A DNA stretch of 64,000 nucleotides, from the NCBI GenBank assembly GCA_964517465.1, contig CAZFEK010000016.1, positions 14,737 through 78,736 of the forward strand, in the 5' to 3' direction. Under the pieces are notes generated by a model that made no database searches, had not been told where the DNA came from, and saw nothing but the letters and a program-made list of their open reading frames with translations. How positions within the stretch are numbered: position 1 is the stretch's first letter; each line of letters begins with the position of its first letter. The DNA comes from JACPUX01 sp964517465. GTDB lineage: Bacteria > Pseudomonadota > Gammaproteobacteria > Burkholderiales > Casimicrobiaceae. Both the position numbers and the translations under genes were made by a program. Below are positions 31,579 to 39,612 of the stretch, piece by piece.

Positions 31579-32817
31579 CTACTTGCCGGCCTTGATCTGG
31601 CCGATGAGATTGCTGCCGATAAAGCTGCCGTCGGTAGGTGCGGGCGCGATGATCACGGAGATTTTGTCCGAGAGCTTGTCGGCCAGGCTCTTTTGAATGA
31701 GCAGCGGGTTCTTGCTGATCACCTCGCCATCGCGCGCCAGTTGTTCGCTGGCGATCTGCCCCAGTCGCTCCTGCCGGTAGGCCTCGGCATCGGCCAGTTT
31801 GCGGCGCGATTCGGCTTCGCCGGTCGCTTCGATTTGCCGCGCCTGGGCGGTGGCTTCGGCGTTTTTCACCCGGGTGATCTTTTCGGCTTCGGCTTCGAGC
31901 TGGCGCTGCTCGATCTGCTTTTGCTTGAAGGGCAGCACGTGTTTCATGGCCTCGGCCTGGGCCTGCGCGGCGATGACTTGTTCCACGGCGGACGCTTCGG
32001 CGCGCTTCTCGCGACGCACTTTTTCGGCCATGGCTTCGAGTTCGGTCTGCTTGACCTGTTTGTCCTTGAGCTCCAGGGTGTAGCGCATTTTTTCCGAGGC
32101 GAGTTCCTCGGCGAGCAGTTGCTCCATGCCGGCCTTGTAGTCGGGCGGCAAGTCGATCTTGCCGATCAGCACGTCGATGAGCTTGATGCCGTCCGGCGCG
32201 AAACGGGCACGCAGTTCATCCTCGATGCCTTTGCGCAAGACCTCGCGCTTGCTGGAGTAGATTTCCCGCACCGTGTGCTGGGCCAGGGTTTTGTAGAGCA
32301 CACCGCGCACCGCCGGAGCGATGAGTTCGGCATCGAGATCCTGCGGCAGACTTTGCGCGATGTGCAAAAGCTGCGCGCGGTCCAGGGCATAACGCACCGC
32401 CACTTCCAGGCCGATGGACAAGCCCTCCACGGTTTGAAAAGGTGCGCCCCCTTGTGCGCTTTCGCTCTCTTCGGCGCGGAAGATGCGCTCCCGCAGCGAC
32501 AGGCGCCTGAGGTCGTGGATGCCAGGCAGATGCCAGTGCGTGCCTTCGTGCAGTTCCTCGATGCGGCCGGTCCAGCGGTTGACTCTGAGACCCACCTCGC
32601 CCCTTTCGATGGCGGCGATGGGCGGGTGCTGGTAAACGTAGTAGGCCCCGGCACCAAAGAGCCCCAGCACCAGCGCACCGCCCACCCAGGCCCGCGGAAT
32701 GTCCGGCCAACGCGCCATGGGGGTGAGGGCAGCGGTTTCGGGGTCGCCGGCGGCGCCGGGCTGGCGATGCAGGCAAAAGCGGAGTTTGGCGACGAGTGAC
32801 TTCAGTCTGGCGTTCAT
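31579..32817 (-). CDS. SPFH/Band 7 (prohibitin-like) membrane protein
   Basis: This 412-residue protein has one N-terminal transmembrane helix (WVGGALVLGLFGAGAYYVY, about 44-62), an SPFH domain (IAAIERGEVGLRVNRWTG, VEGLSIGLEVAVRYALD, REIYSSKREVLRKGIEDELR) and a long coiled coil (about 240-370) rich in Glu, Lys and Gln with an AEAEKITRVKNAEA-type repeat. Proteins of this family oligomerise at membranes and organise protease or signalling complexes. GGGAAGG lies ahead of ATG 32817. The SH3-like gene follows by 12 bases, and a response regulator/kinase pair is divergent 226 bases upstream, so membrane stress control is a reasonable inference. Confidence 0.88.
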   Translation of the reverse strand: MNARLKSLVAKLRFCLHRQPGAAGDPETAALTPMARWPDIPRAWVGGALVLGLFGAGAYYVYQHPPIAAIERGEVGLRVNRWTGRIEELHEGTHWHLPGIHDLRRLSLRERIFRAEESESAQGGAPFQTVEGLSIGLEVAVRYALDRAQLLHIAQSLPQDLDAELIAPAVRGVLYKTLAQHTVREIYSSKREVLRKGIEDELRARFAPDGIKLIDVLIGKIDLPPDYKAGMEQLLAEELASEKMRYTLELKDKQVKQTELEAMAEKVRREKRAEASAVEQVIAAQAQAEAMKHVLPFKQKQIEQRQLEAEAEKITRVKNAEATAQARQIEATGEAESRRKLADAEAYRQERLGQIASEQLARDGEVISKNPLLIQKSLADKLSDKISVIIAPAPTDGSFIGSNLIGQIKAGK

Positions 32818-33043
32818 GTTGCGTACCTTCCCTGGCGCAGTGCGCTACCCCGGCGGCGCTTCCGGCGGCGGGGGCAGCGCATGGTCGCCGGCCGGTGTAA
32901 GCATCCTCCCGCCAAACCCGCGGAAGCTGCCATGCCGTCGCGGGGTGACTTTGTTCGTGCTTCGCGTAGCCGATCTCCGTGCCGTGAAGAAACCTTCACG
33001 CCGCGCTGCTGCGCCTGCGCGCGAAAACGGCGATACTTCGCCC

Positions 33044-33742
33044 ATGAACAAAGTGGCCATCATCGAAGACGACCTGCCCACCAGCAATCAGTTGCGGGGC
33101 TGGATTCTCGCCGCCAAGCCCGGTATCGCGGTGGAGCAGTTCTTCACCCGCGATGAAGCCGAGGCAGCGGTCACCCGTGAGGACTACGACGCCGTGGTGC
33201 TCGACATCGAACTCGGGCGCGAGCGCCACGCCGGGGTGGCGATCATCAACGCCATCAACAAAACCGGCCGCGGCACACCGGTGCTGGTGGTCTCGGCCAT
33301 GCCGGCAGCGATTTACCGCAGCATCATGAAAGCGCTGGACGCCTGGGATTATTTGCAGAAGACGAGCTTCGAGGAAGCGGACTTCATCGACACCTTTCTG
33401 GAAATCCTGCGTGCCTCGAAAGCGCGCCGCAAAACCGCAGGCCCCGCCGACAGCGGCGCCGAATTGAGTCTCGACCCCTTGCGCCAGGCGGCGCCGATGT
33501 GGCGCGGGCAGAAAGTGAATCTGCCCCTCACCGCGCAGCGCATCCTCGCCACCCTCTATGCCCGGCGCGGCGAGGTGGTGTCTTACGAAGAGCTTTTCCG
33601 TGTGGTCAAGAGCGGCCGTAATCGGGACAACATCAGGAAACACATCAGCACCATTCGCGAAGCTTTTCGCGAACTCGACGAGAACTTCGAGGGCATCGAG
33701 AACATTCCCATGCGCGGCTTTCGCTGGGCGGAGAAAGCGTGA
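33044..33742 (+). CDS. Response regulator with winged-helix output
   Basis: This 232-residue regulator has a receiver (VAIIEDDLP, AVVLDIELGRERHAG with acceptor Asp, VVSAMPAA, YLQKTSF with conserved Lys) and a C-terminal winged-helix-like DNA-binding segment (LPLTAQRILATLYARRGEVVSYEELFRVV, RKHISTIREAFRELDENF, RGFRWA) of the OmpR/Trans_reg_C type. ATG 33044 is chosen because the receiver starts there; in-frame sequence upstream is not homologous. It is divergent from the SPFH gene and is followed, after a REP-like block, by its likely kinase. It may regulate the SPFH operon from the shared 226-base region. Confidence 0.85.
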   Translation: MNKVAIIEDDLPTSNQLRGWILAAKPGIAVEQFFTRDEAEAAVTREDYDAVVLDIELGRERHAGVAIINAINKTGRGTPVLVVSAMPAAIYRSIMKALDAWDYLQKTSFEEADFIDTFLEILRASKARRKTAGPADSGAELSLDPLRQAAPMWRGQKVNLPLTAQRILATLYARRGEVVSYEELFRVVKSGRNRDNIRKHISTIREAFRELDENFEGIENIPMRGFRWAEKA

Positions 33743-33789
33743 GCGATCCCACCTGGTCGCCGGCCCTGGCGGAAAGCACCACGCCGCCC

Positions 33790-33905
33790 GGCGGAAAGCC
33801 CGCCAGTGGTAGACCCGCCCCGGCCCGGGCCCAAGCGGGTTGGCCCGCGAGTGCAGCGCTGACGGGGGCGCCAAACCCCTTCGCGGCCAAGGCCGCTCCT
33901 GCCCT
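33790..33905. repeat. REP-like palindromes between regulator and kinase genes
   Basis: GC-rich palindromes (CCCGGCCCGGGCC-like near 33815, GCGGGTTGGCCCGCG near 33835, and CGCGGCCAAGGCCGCTCCTGCC near 33881-33902) fill most of the 241 bases between the response regulator and kinase genes. The last is the same core as at 6.1, 29.1 and 30.0 kb. The genes could still be co-transcribed. Confidence 0.65.
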
Positions 33906-33983
33906 GCATCGCCATCGCTGCCGCGGAATTTCGATTTGGGCACCATCGCGCCGCGGCCCCAGGGGCGAGGGGAAGACCTGACG

Positions 33984-36041
33984 ATGACCCGGGTCCTCGA
34001 CTGGCTCGCCTCCTTCCGCCTGCGGCTGCTCTTTCGCGCTTCGTTCCTGCTCCTGGGACTGGCGGTGCTGGCGCTGGCCGTCACCGTGTTGCAGGAAGAA
34101 AAGCAGCGCAGCGCCGACCAGTATCAGGAGCGGCTCGCCAAGACGCGGGCGCAAATCGTCGCGCAATTGCGTCACCCCGCGGGACAACTGGCGCTGCTCA
34201 ATCCGCGCAGCCGGCCGGCGGTGACGCCGCTCTCGCCGGTAGTGCTGCCCTACTCGGCGATCGACTTCGACGATCAGACCAAGGTGCGCAACGCCGTGGA
34301 AATGGCCGGGTGCCTGGTGCGCTATCCCAATGAGGGCAGCGTCTGTGTGGCCATCGGCAACAACCCCTGGGCCGGCGGCTTCATCTACGCCGCGGGCACC
34401 TTCGCCAGCACCGAGCTGGTTGCGCATCGCATCGGCGAGGTGTTTCTCGATGGCGCGCATCGGCTGCGTGCGACCGTGGAACTGCGCGGCCGGCAATATC
34501 GCTGGCTCGCCCCTTTCGAAACCCTGCCCGCCGCCGCCTCGCGCGCCGAAGGCCAGCGCGGGCGCTTCACGGCGTATGTGGAACGCGAAGAGCGCGATTA
34601 CACCGGGGCCCGTCCAGTGAAGGACTTTCGTGGCTGGGTGTGGCAGGAGGGCAAGTGTCTCGAAGCGGCCGCAAAAGAAGGCGACGATTGTCTCAAGCGC
34701 TCCTTCTTCTCGCTGCGGCTACCCGTGGAAGTGCTGCGCGATGCGCTTTTCCAGCCCGACAAGCCGGTGTGGCCGCCGCCCGATCTGGCGGATATCGCGG
34801 TGCGCGTCGAAGTGCTGGCGCCCGAAGACGAAGCGCCGCTCTTCGACAGCAACGCCGAGGGTGCGGTGCCGCCCTTCGCGCTGAAGGATCTCGCCGGCCT
34901 CTTGCTGCCCGGAGAAACGCTGGTGCTGGCGCGGCGCGTCGCGGGCCAAGATCAGGAGATCGCGCGCCTCACCGGCAGGCTCGATGAAACCGAACCCGCC
35001 TCACCCTTGCTGACGCGGCTCATACGTCAGTTGCCCATCGAGCAGGTAACCGCCCCGGTCAGCTTGCGCGATGAAATCGGCACGCCCCTGGGCCGCTATC
35101 GCCTGGAACTCCAAGGCGACGCGCGCAGCGTCAACCGCGCCCTCGCGGTGGTGGCCACGCGCCTCGCCTGGTTCGTGGGGGCGACGCTGCTCGCGCTCCT
35201 GGTGGCCTGGGCGGTAATGGAGCTCGGGATCATGCATCGCATCGGCCGGCTCACCCGGCGCTCGCAGGCGCTCTCGGGCACGGTGAAGCGCACCGAGGGC
35301 CTGGAGCGCTTCGATCTGTCGGACCTCAAGGGGCGCGATGAACTGGGCATCCTCGCCACCTGCCTCAACGACCTCCTGCGCCGTGTGAAAGAAGATGCCG
35401 AGCGCGAGCGCCTGCGCGCCGAGCAGGAAAAAGACCAATGGCACGCCGTGGGGCATGAAATCATGTCACCGCTGCAATCGCTCTTGGCCCTGCACGCAGC
35501 GCCCGAAGACCCGAGCCAACGCTACTTGAAGCGCATGCAGCAGGCGGTCCGCACGCTCTACGGCAGCGCTTCGGTGAGTGAAGCCTTCCAGGCCTCACGC
35601 CTGGAACTCGACACCCTGGATCTGGCGGCTTTCATGAAGCACATCGCCGCCAATGCCGGCATCGAGAACCTGCGCTGCGATGTCCCCGACACCGAAGTGA
35701 AAGTGCGCGCCGACGAATACCACCTCGAAGACGTTTTCGCCCACATCCTGCGCAACGCCGAACGCTACCGCGAGCCCGGCAGCGTGATCACCATGCACCT
35801 GGAAACCACCGACACGCAAGCGCAAATCGTCATCCACAACCGTGGCCCGCAAATCCCCGAAGAGCTGCTGCCGCGCATTTTCGAATACGGCGTGTCCGAC
35901 CCCAGCGACAGCGGCGACCACGGCAACCGCGGGCAGGGACTCTTCGTCGCCAAGACCTATTTGGCGAAGATGGGCGGAAGCATCGCGGCGCGTAATGAAG
36001 GCGATGGGGTGAGTTTTTGGGTGGGATTGGGGCGGGAGTGA
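33984..36041 (+). CDS. Sensor histidine kinase with large periplasmic domain
   Basis: This 685-residue kinase has a transmembrane helix at about 17-35, a periplasmic domain of about 350 residues (CLVRYPNEGSVCVAIGNNPW; FIYAAGTFAS), a second helix (LAWFVGATLLALLVAWAVMEL), a HAMP-like linker (LKGRDELGILATCLNDLLRRV), a phospho-acceptor region WHAVGHEIMSPLQSL and an ATPase domain (ILRNAERY, RGQGLFVAKTYL). The acceptor His is followed by Glu as usual. The sensor part has no family I recognise; its Cys pair may form a disulfide. GAGGGGAAG lies ahead of ATG 33984. It probably pairs with the winged-helix regulator just upstream and may sense envelope state. Confidence 0.87.
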   Translation: MTRVLDWLASFRLRLLFRASFLLLGLAVLALAVTVLQEEKQRSADQYQERLAKTRAQIVAQLRHPAGQLALLNPRSRPAVTPLSPVVLPYSAIDFDDQTKVRNAVEMAGCLVRYPNEGSVCVAIGNNPWAGGFIYAAGTFASTELVAHRIGEVFLDGAHRLRATVELRGRQYRWLAPFETLPAAASRAEGQRGRFTAYVEREERDYTGARPVKDFRGWVWQEGKCLEAAAKEGDDCLKRSFFSLRLPVEVLRDALFQPDKPVWPPPDLADIAVRVEVLAPEDEAPLFDSNAEGAVPPFALKDLAGLLLPGETLVLARRVAGQDQEIARLTGRLDETEPASPLLTRLIRQLPIEQVTAPVSLRDEIGTPLGRYRLELQGDARSVNRALAVVATRLAWFVGATLLALLVAWAVMELGIMHRIGRLTRRSQALSGTVKRTEGLERFDLSDLKGRDELGILATCLNDLLRRVKEDAERERLRAEQEKDQWHAVGHEIMSPLQSLLALHAAPEDPSQRYLKRMQQAVRTLYGSASVSEAFQASRLELDTLDLAAFMKHIAANAGIENLRCDVPDTEVKVRADEYHLEDVFAHILRNAERYREPGSVITMHLETTDTQAQIVIHNRGPQIPEELLPRIFEYGVSDPSDSGDHGNRGQGLFVAKTYLAKMGGSIAARNEGDGVSFWVGLGRE

Positions 36042-36466
36042 GTTCATTCGAGGAAGGCAAGCGCCTTTTCCCCTCGATTCCCCCGCCTCGACGAAACGGT
36101 GTTCTCGCGAGCGCAGCCAGAGAACTCTCCTCCACCGCGACAGCTGCCTCTTCAACGAGAGAGCGCCCTCCCCCTCGATGGGAGCTGGGTTGGAGGCGAA
36201 AAGAACACGCCGACGCACGACGCCAACGGCGGCTTGACGCGCTCGCCTTTCACGCCGCTGGCATGCGGTGCGAGATCAGCCCGGTCGTTGCGGTGCAGCT
36301 TGAGCGGCAATGGCGAATCAGGCATCATTCCCAAGAACGTTCAGCCGTCTGGCGCTGGAGCCGGTGCTCGCGGCGCGGACCCCTAAGCGCATGCAGTTGT
36401 GTCAGAAGCCGCGGGACGAGATTCCTGGTCCCGCCGGCTACCTGCTAGGGAAAACTGGAGGCGATC
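36042..36466. other. Intergenic region, no gene recognised
   Basis: About 425 bases follow the kinase gene. Open frames exist in several phases, but none has a believable start, composition or family similarity. The region contains a few GC-rich imperfect hairpins. The last bases (GGAGG at 36458) are the ribosome-binding site of the RDD gene. Confidence 0.4.
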
Positions 36467-37549
36467 GTGCTAGAGCCCCCCACTTCTGTGGTCCATACGC
36501 AAGTTCGTTATGCCGGATTTTTGCCGCGGCTCGGCGCTTTCGCAATAGATTGCATGGCTCTGTCGCCAGCGCTTCTGTTCGCATTGTGGGGGCTCGCCCA
36601 GTCTCACCGAGCGGCAATTCTTTCGATCCTGGTCCTTCCTTTTGCGTTTGCTGCGTACCACATCTATTGCGTCGGTCGCTGGGGTCGAACGCCCGGCAAG
36701 GCGCTATTGGCCCTGCGTATTCGACGCGAGGATGGCAAGCCCGTCGACTATCGAGTGGCGCTGCGGCGCTGTTTCGTTGCCTTGGGGTACGTAATCGCTC
36801 TGACTGCGCTGTGGCTGTCGACTTTGTGGTCTTTTTCCTGGCTGGAATACGATCGGCTCGGTGGCGAAGGAAAAGCGCAATTGATCAACTGGCACACCCC
36901 CGCGCTGGCCTCGATCGTGGACGGGCTGATGCTGCTCTGGGTTGGCTGGTGTGCGATCTGCATTATTCGTCACCCGGCTTGCCGGGCACCGCACGACCTC
37001 CTCGCCGGAACCGTGGTGACCTTTGACCCGCCGGCCCCGCGACCGCTTCCGGTCACGATCCCGGATGGTCGTCCGCAGGTGAAGGATGCGCCGAGCACGT
37101 CACCGCCCGCGGCCCCAACCGCGTTGGCCACGCCTGCCGATCCGACGCCGTCTTCCGGCCAGCAAGCGGCCCAACGGTCGTACGCGTTCTTACTGCGCTG
37201 CCGGGCTTGCGGAGGAAGAGCGAAGGCGTTCGACATGAAGTGTCCCCACTGCGGGGAGCTACTCGTCGAAGTGCCTGAGAAGAAAACTCCGGGCGCGTCA
37301 GCGCTGAATTGGGGGTTCAAGAGCCTTCTCCTCTTCGTGAGTCTGGGGATGTTGGCTATTGGCTTTGTCATGGCCGATAACCTAAAAGGTGGAGGAGATT
37401 TTTGGGCAGTGGCTTGCTGGGGTGCGCTTGTGCTGGCCCTGTTTGGCTATGTCAAATTGCATGCTGGTTGGATGGTTCTGATTTGCCTTTTTTCGGTGGC
37501 CGTCGGATTCAGCAGTTGCGCAGCAAATTTCCGGTGGATGGGCGGCTGA
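36467..37549 (+). CDS. RDD family membrane protein with zinc-ribbon-like segment
   Basis: This 360-residue protein starts at GTG 36467 with GGAGG five bases ahead. The RDD domain occupies residues 12-180: YAGFLPRLGAFAIDCMALSP (Arg and Asp of RDD), VGRWGRTPGKALLALRI, and later membrane helices ending in PHDLLAGTVV. A Pro/Ala-rich linker is followed by CRACGG and CPHCGE, a pair of CxxC knuckles typical of a small zinc ribbon, and then three C-terminal hydrophobic helices. RDD proteins are small multi-pass proteins, in some cases linked to ion transport, with no general function known. The gene seems to stand alone, with AT-richer codon choice than its neighbours. Confidence 0.82.
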   Translation: MLEPPTSVVHTQVRYAGFLPRLGAFAIDCMALSPALLFALWGLAQSHRAAILSILVLPFAFAAYHIYCVGRWGRTPGKALLALRIRREDGKPVDYRVALRRCFVALGYVIALTALWLSTLWSFSWLEYDRLGGEGKAQLINWHTPALASIVDGLMLLWVGWCAICIIRHPACRAPHDLLAGTVVTFDPPAPRPLPVTIPDGRPQVKDAPSTSPPAAPTALATPADPTPSSGQQAAQRSYAFLLRCRACGGRAKAFDMKCPHCGELLVEVPEKKTPGASALNWGFKSLLLFVSLGMLAIGFVMADNLKGGGDFWAVACWGALVLALFGYVKLHAGWMVLICLFSVAVGFSSCAANFRWMGG

Positions 37550-37609
37550 CGAATGCGTCGACGCACCGCTATGGCGCAGTAGGATGGCAGCCCACCACGG
37601 GCTAGGGGG

Positions 37610-38452
37610 CTAGGAAAAAGGTTCAACCCTCACGGTCCCGCCCCAAAGTCGCGAGATCAGCGGCGTCGCAGACTCGGGCGAGGCGCTGGAAAGAAAACGA
37701 TCGGCGCCCCCCGGCGAACGCAGTGGCGGGCGACTTGCGGCATCGATGCGTCGCGCCAACTCTCGTGCCACGGCAGGGGCGGGATCGAAGACCTGCACTT
37801 CAGGCCCCGCCATGGTCTCGATGAGCGGCCGCAAGAAACTATAGTGGGTGCAACCCAGCACCACGCTATCCGCCCCGCGCGCCAGCGCCGGCCGCAAGAA
37901 CCCGGCAACCAGATTTCGCGTCGCCTCGTTTTGCAGTTCGGCGCGCTCCACACATTCGACCAATCCGGAGCAGGCGATGAGTTCGATTTGCCGGCCGGCC
38001 CCATGCGCCTCGACCAAACGCGCCACGCTGCCGCTGGCCACCGTCTGGCGCGTCGCCATCACCGCAATGCGGCCGCTTTTTGTTGCTTGCGCTGCGGGTT
38101 TGATCGCAGGCTCCATCGCCACCACCGGCACCGGACACCAAACCCTGAGCTGTTGCACCGCCACCACCGTCGCCGTATTGCAAGCGATGACGATGGCTTG
38201 CGCGCCCTGCGTCAGCAAAAAGCGCGTGATGTGCTCAGCACGCTGCTGTATGAAATCGCCCTCGCGCTCGCCATATGGCGCATGGGCTGAATCGGCAACA
38301 TAGATGAGGTCGGCCCCGGGCAGCGTCTCGCGCAGAGCGCGCAAAACGGCAAGTCCGCCGACCCCGGAATCGAAAACGCCGATGGGGCCGCGCACCTTGA
38401 TGCTCTCCGATGGCAAGGGTGAGGACACGGCGGGGATTATACAAATGTGCAC
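37610..38452 (-). CDS. murI: Glutamate racemase
   Basis: MurI interconverts L- and D-glutamate in the cytoplasm, supplying D-Glu for peptidoglycan. This 280-residue frame carries the two catalytic cysteine regions, ACNTATVVA and GCTHYSFLRPLIE, the N-terminal IGVFDSGVGGLAVLRAL and the YVADSAHAPYG motif, so it should be active. The extent before IGVFDSG is uncertain: ATG 38452 gives about 20 extra residues, while a GTG near 38398 with GGAG ahead fits the family better. The window contains no other cell-wall precursor gene beside it; AmpD, a muropeptide recycling enzyme, is at 60.9 kb. Confidence 0.93.
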   Translation of the reverse strand: MHICIIPAVSSPLPSESIKVRGPIGVFDSGVGGLAVLRALRETLPGADLIYVADSAHAPYGEREGDFIQQRAEHITRFLLTQGAQAIVIACNTATVVAVQQLRVWCPVPVVAMEPAIKPAAQATKSGRIAVMATRQTVASGSVARLVEAHGAGRQIELIACSGLVECVERAELQNEATRNLVAGFLRPALARGADSVVLGCTHYSFLRPLIETMAGPEVQVFDPAPAVARELARRIDAASRPPLRSPGGADRFLSSASPESATPLISRLWGGTVRVEPFS

Positions 38453-38662
38453 CTGCCCCAGTCACCAGAGCCTTGGCGCGCCGCTCTTCTGTAAGGAAGA
38501 GACCCTGCCGCCGACGTATTGTCCCCTGCGAGTCTGACCCGAGAAACACCCCTTGGCCTCTTCTAGCGATTGAAGATCTCTTGCGCGGCAGCACCTTCTT
38601 CTTGCATCGAAATCGATCGCGCCGGAGAGAACACCGACGCAAGCGGCTCTGCCGCATAGCAA

Positions 38663-38968
38663 TCAGGCGCTAAAGAAATACAAATACCCGGCGCTACCGG
38701 CGAACCAAGCGACAAACAACAAGGCGCGCAGTTGACGGCGCAAGGGATGGAGTCTCAGTAGCCACGCGACACCGACGAGTCCGGCGCCAAGCAGCATTAG
38801 ACCGGCAACGATGGCGCTCATGCCTTCATAGTGCCCAATACCCCCCCGGCTCCCAAGCGAGATACTGCGGCTCACAAGGGCAAGAAGACCGAGCGTGAAG
38901 CAATAGCCGGTCCAACCCAGGGCGAAGATCCACTCCAGCGGCGTTAGGCGGTTACCGTCGAATCGCAT
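38663..38968 (-). CDS. Small hypothetical membrane protein
   Basis: This 101-residue protein has three predicted hydrophobic segments (FALGWTGYCFTLGLLALVS, AIVAGLMLLGAGLVGVAWLL, ALLFVAWFAGSAGYLYFF) separated by a short basic loop (RLHPLRRQLR). No named family is recognised. It is read in the same direction as the repair genes upstream (ogt, 42 bases away), and murI lies about 210 bases downstream. The amino acid pattern (charged loops between clean hydrophobic blocks) is what makes it likely to be real. Confidence 0.65.
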   Translation of the reverse strand: MRFDGNRLTPLEWIFALGWTGYCFTLGLLALVSRSISLGSRGGIGHYEGMSAIVAGLMLLGAGLVGVAWLLRLHPLRRQLRALLFVAWFAGSAGYLYFFSA

Positions 38969-39010
38969 GTGCGTTCAAGAAACACTCGGGAAAGAATGGC
39001 GCAGGGCGCA

Positions 39011-39601
39011 TCATGTTCGGTAGCTGGGTCGCGGGCAAGGCAAAGTCGAAACCGGAAACGAGGAGAACAGATCATCTCCGCAGCGCTGGCCTGCGACTCG
39101 CTTTCCCGAGGTCGCGCCGCATTCGCCCCGCTCGAATCGCAACAGAGCCGCCTTGCGCGCGAGGCCGCCATCATACCCCGTCAAGGCCCCGTCGCTTGCC
39201 ACTAGGCGATGACAAGGAATGATGATGGAGAGCGGATTGCTCCCCGTCGCCGCACCCACGGCGCGGCTGGCTTTGGGCCGACCCAAGGCGCGGGCGACTT
39301 CACCATAAGTCTGCGTTTGACCAAAAGGCACCCGTGCGATTTCTCGCCATACCGCTTGCTGAAACGGTGTGCCGATCGGTGCCAAGGGCAAGTCGAAACC
39401 CTGCCGGGTGCCGGCGAACCACTCCTCGAGTTGGCTCGCGGCGGCCCTGAGCAAGCCGTCCTGCGGCGATTCGCGCCAATCCTCGCAGCGCTTTGGAAAA
39501 TGGCGCTGGTCGAGAAACCACGCCCCGATGAGGGCGCCCTCCCTGGCGGCGAGTAGCAGGGTTCCCAAAGGGCCGGTGCTGTGGCAGCAGATCGTGGGCA
39601 T
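39011..39601 (-). CDS. ogt: Methylated-DNA-protein cysteine methyltransferase
   Basis: Ogt transfers methyl groups from O6-methylguanine onto its own cysteine. This 196-residue protein has the active site IPCHRLV, the DNA-binding motif PFGQTQTYGEVARALGRPKASRAVG and GSNPLSIIIPCHR, and the product-binding tail ALTGYDGGLARKAALLRFE. A C-terminal extension of about 35 residues follows the core. AAGGAG lies ahead of ATG 39601; an in-frame ATG 39616 overlaps the stop of the Ada-AlkA gene (ATGA), so the two genes are coupled. This pairing makes sense because the Ada protein here lacks its own alkyl-guanine transferase domain. Confidence 0.94.
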   Translation of the reverse strand: MPTICCHSTGPLGTLLLAAREGALIGAWFLDQRHFPKRCEDWRESPQDGLLRAAASQLEEWFAGTRQGFDLPLAPIGTPFQQAVWREIARVPFGQTQTYGEVARALGRPKASRAVGAATGSNPLSIIIPCHRLVASDGALTGYDGGLARKAALLRFERGECGATSGKRVAGQRCGDDLFSSFPVSTLPCPRPSYRT

Positions 39602-39612
39602 GGCTGTCTCCT

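Noticed and set aside
30025..32799. Very long plus-strand open frame antisense to the SPFH and SH3-like genes
   Set aside because: Composition is Arg/His/Gly-rich without domain similarity, and both minus-strand genes have clear domains and ribosome-binding sites. It is a GC-rich shadow.
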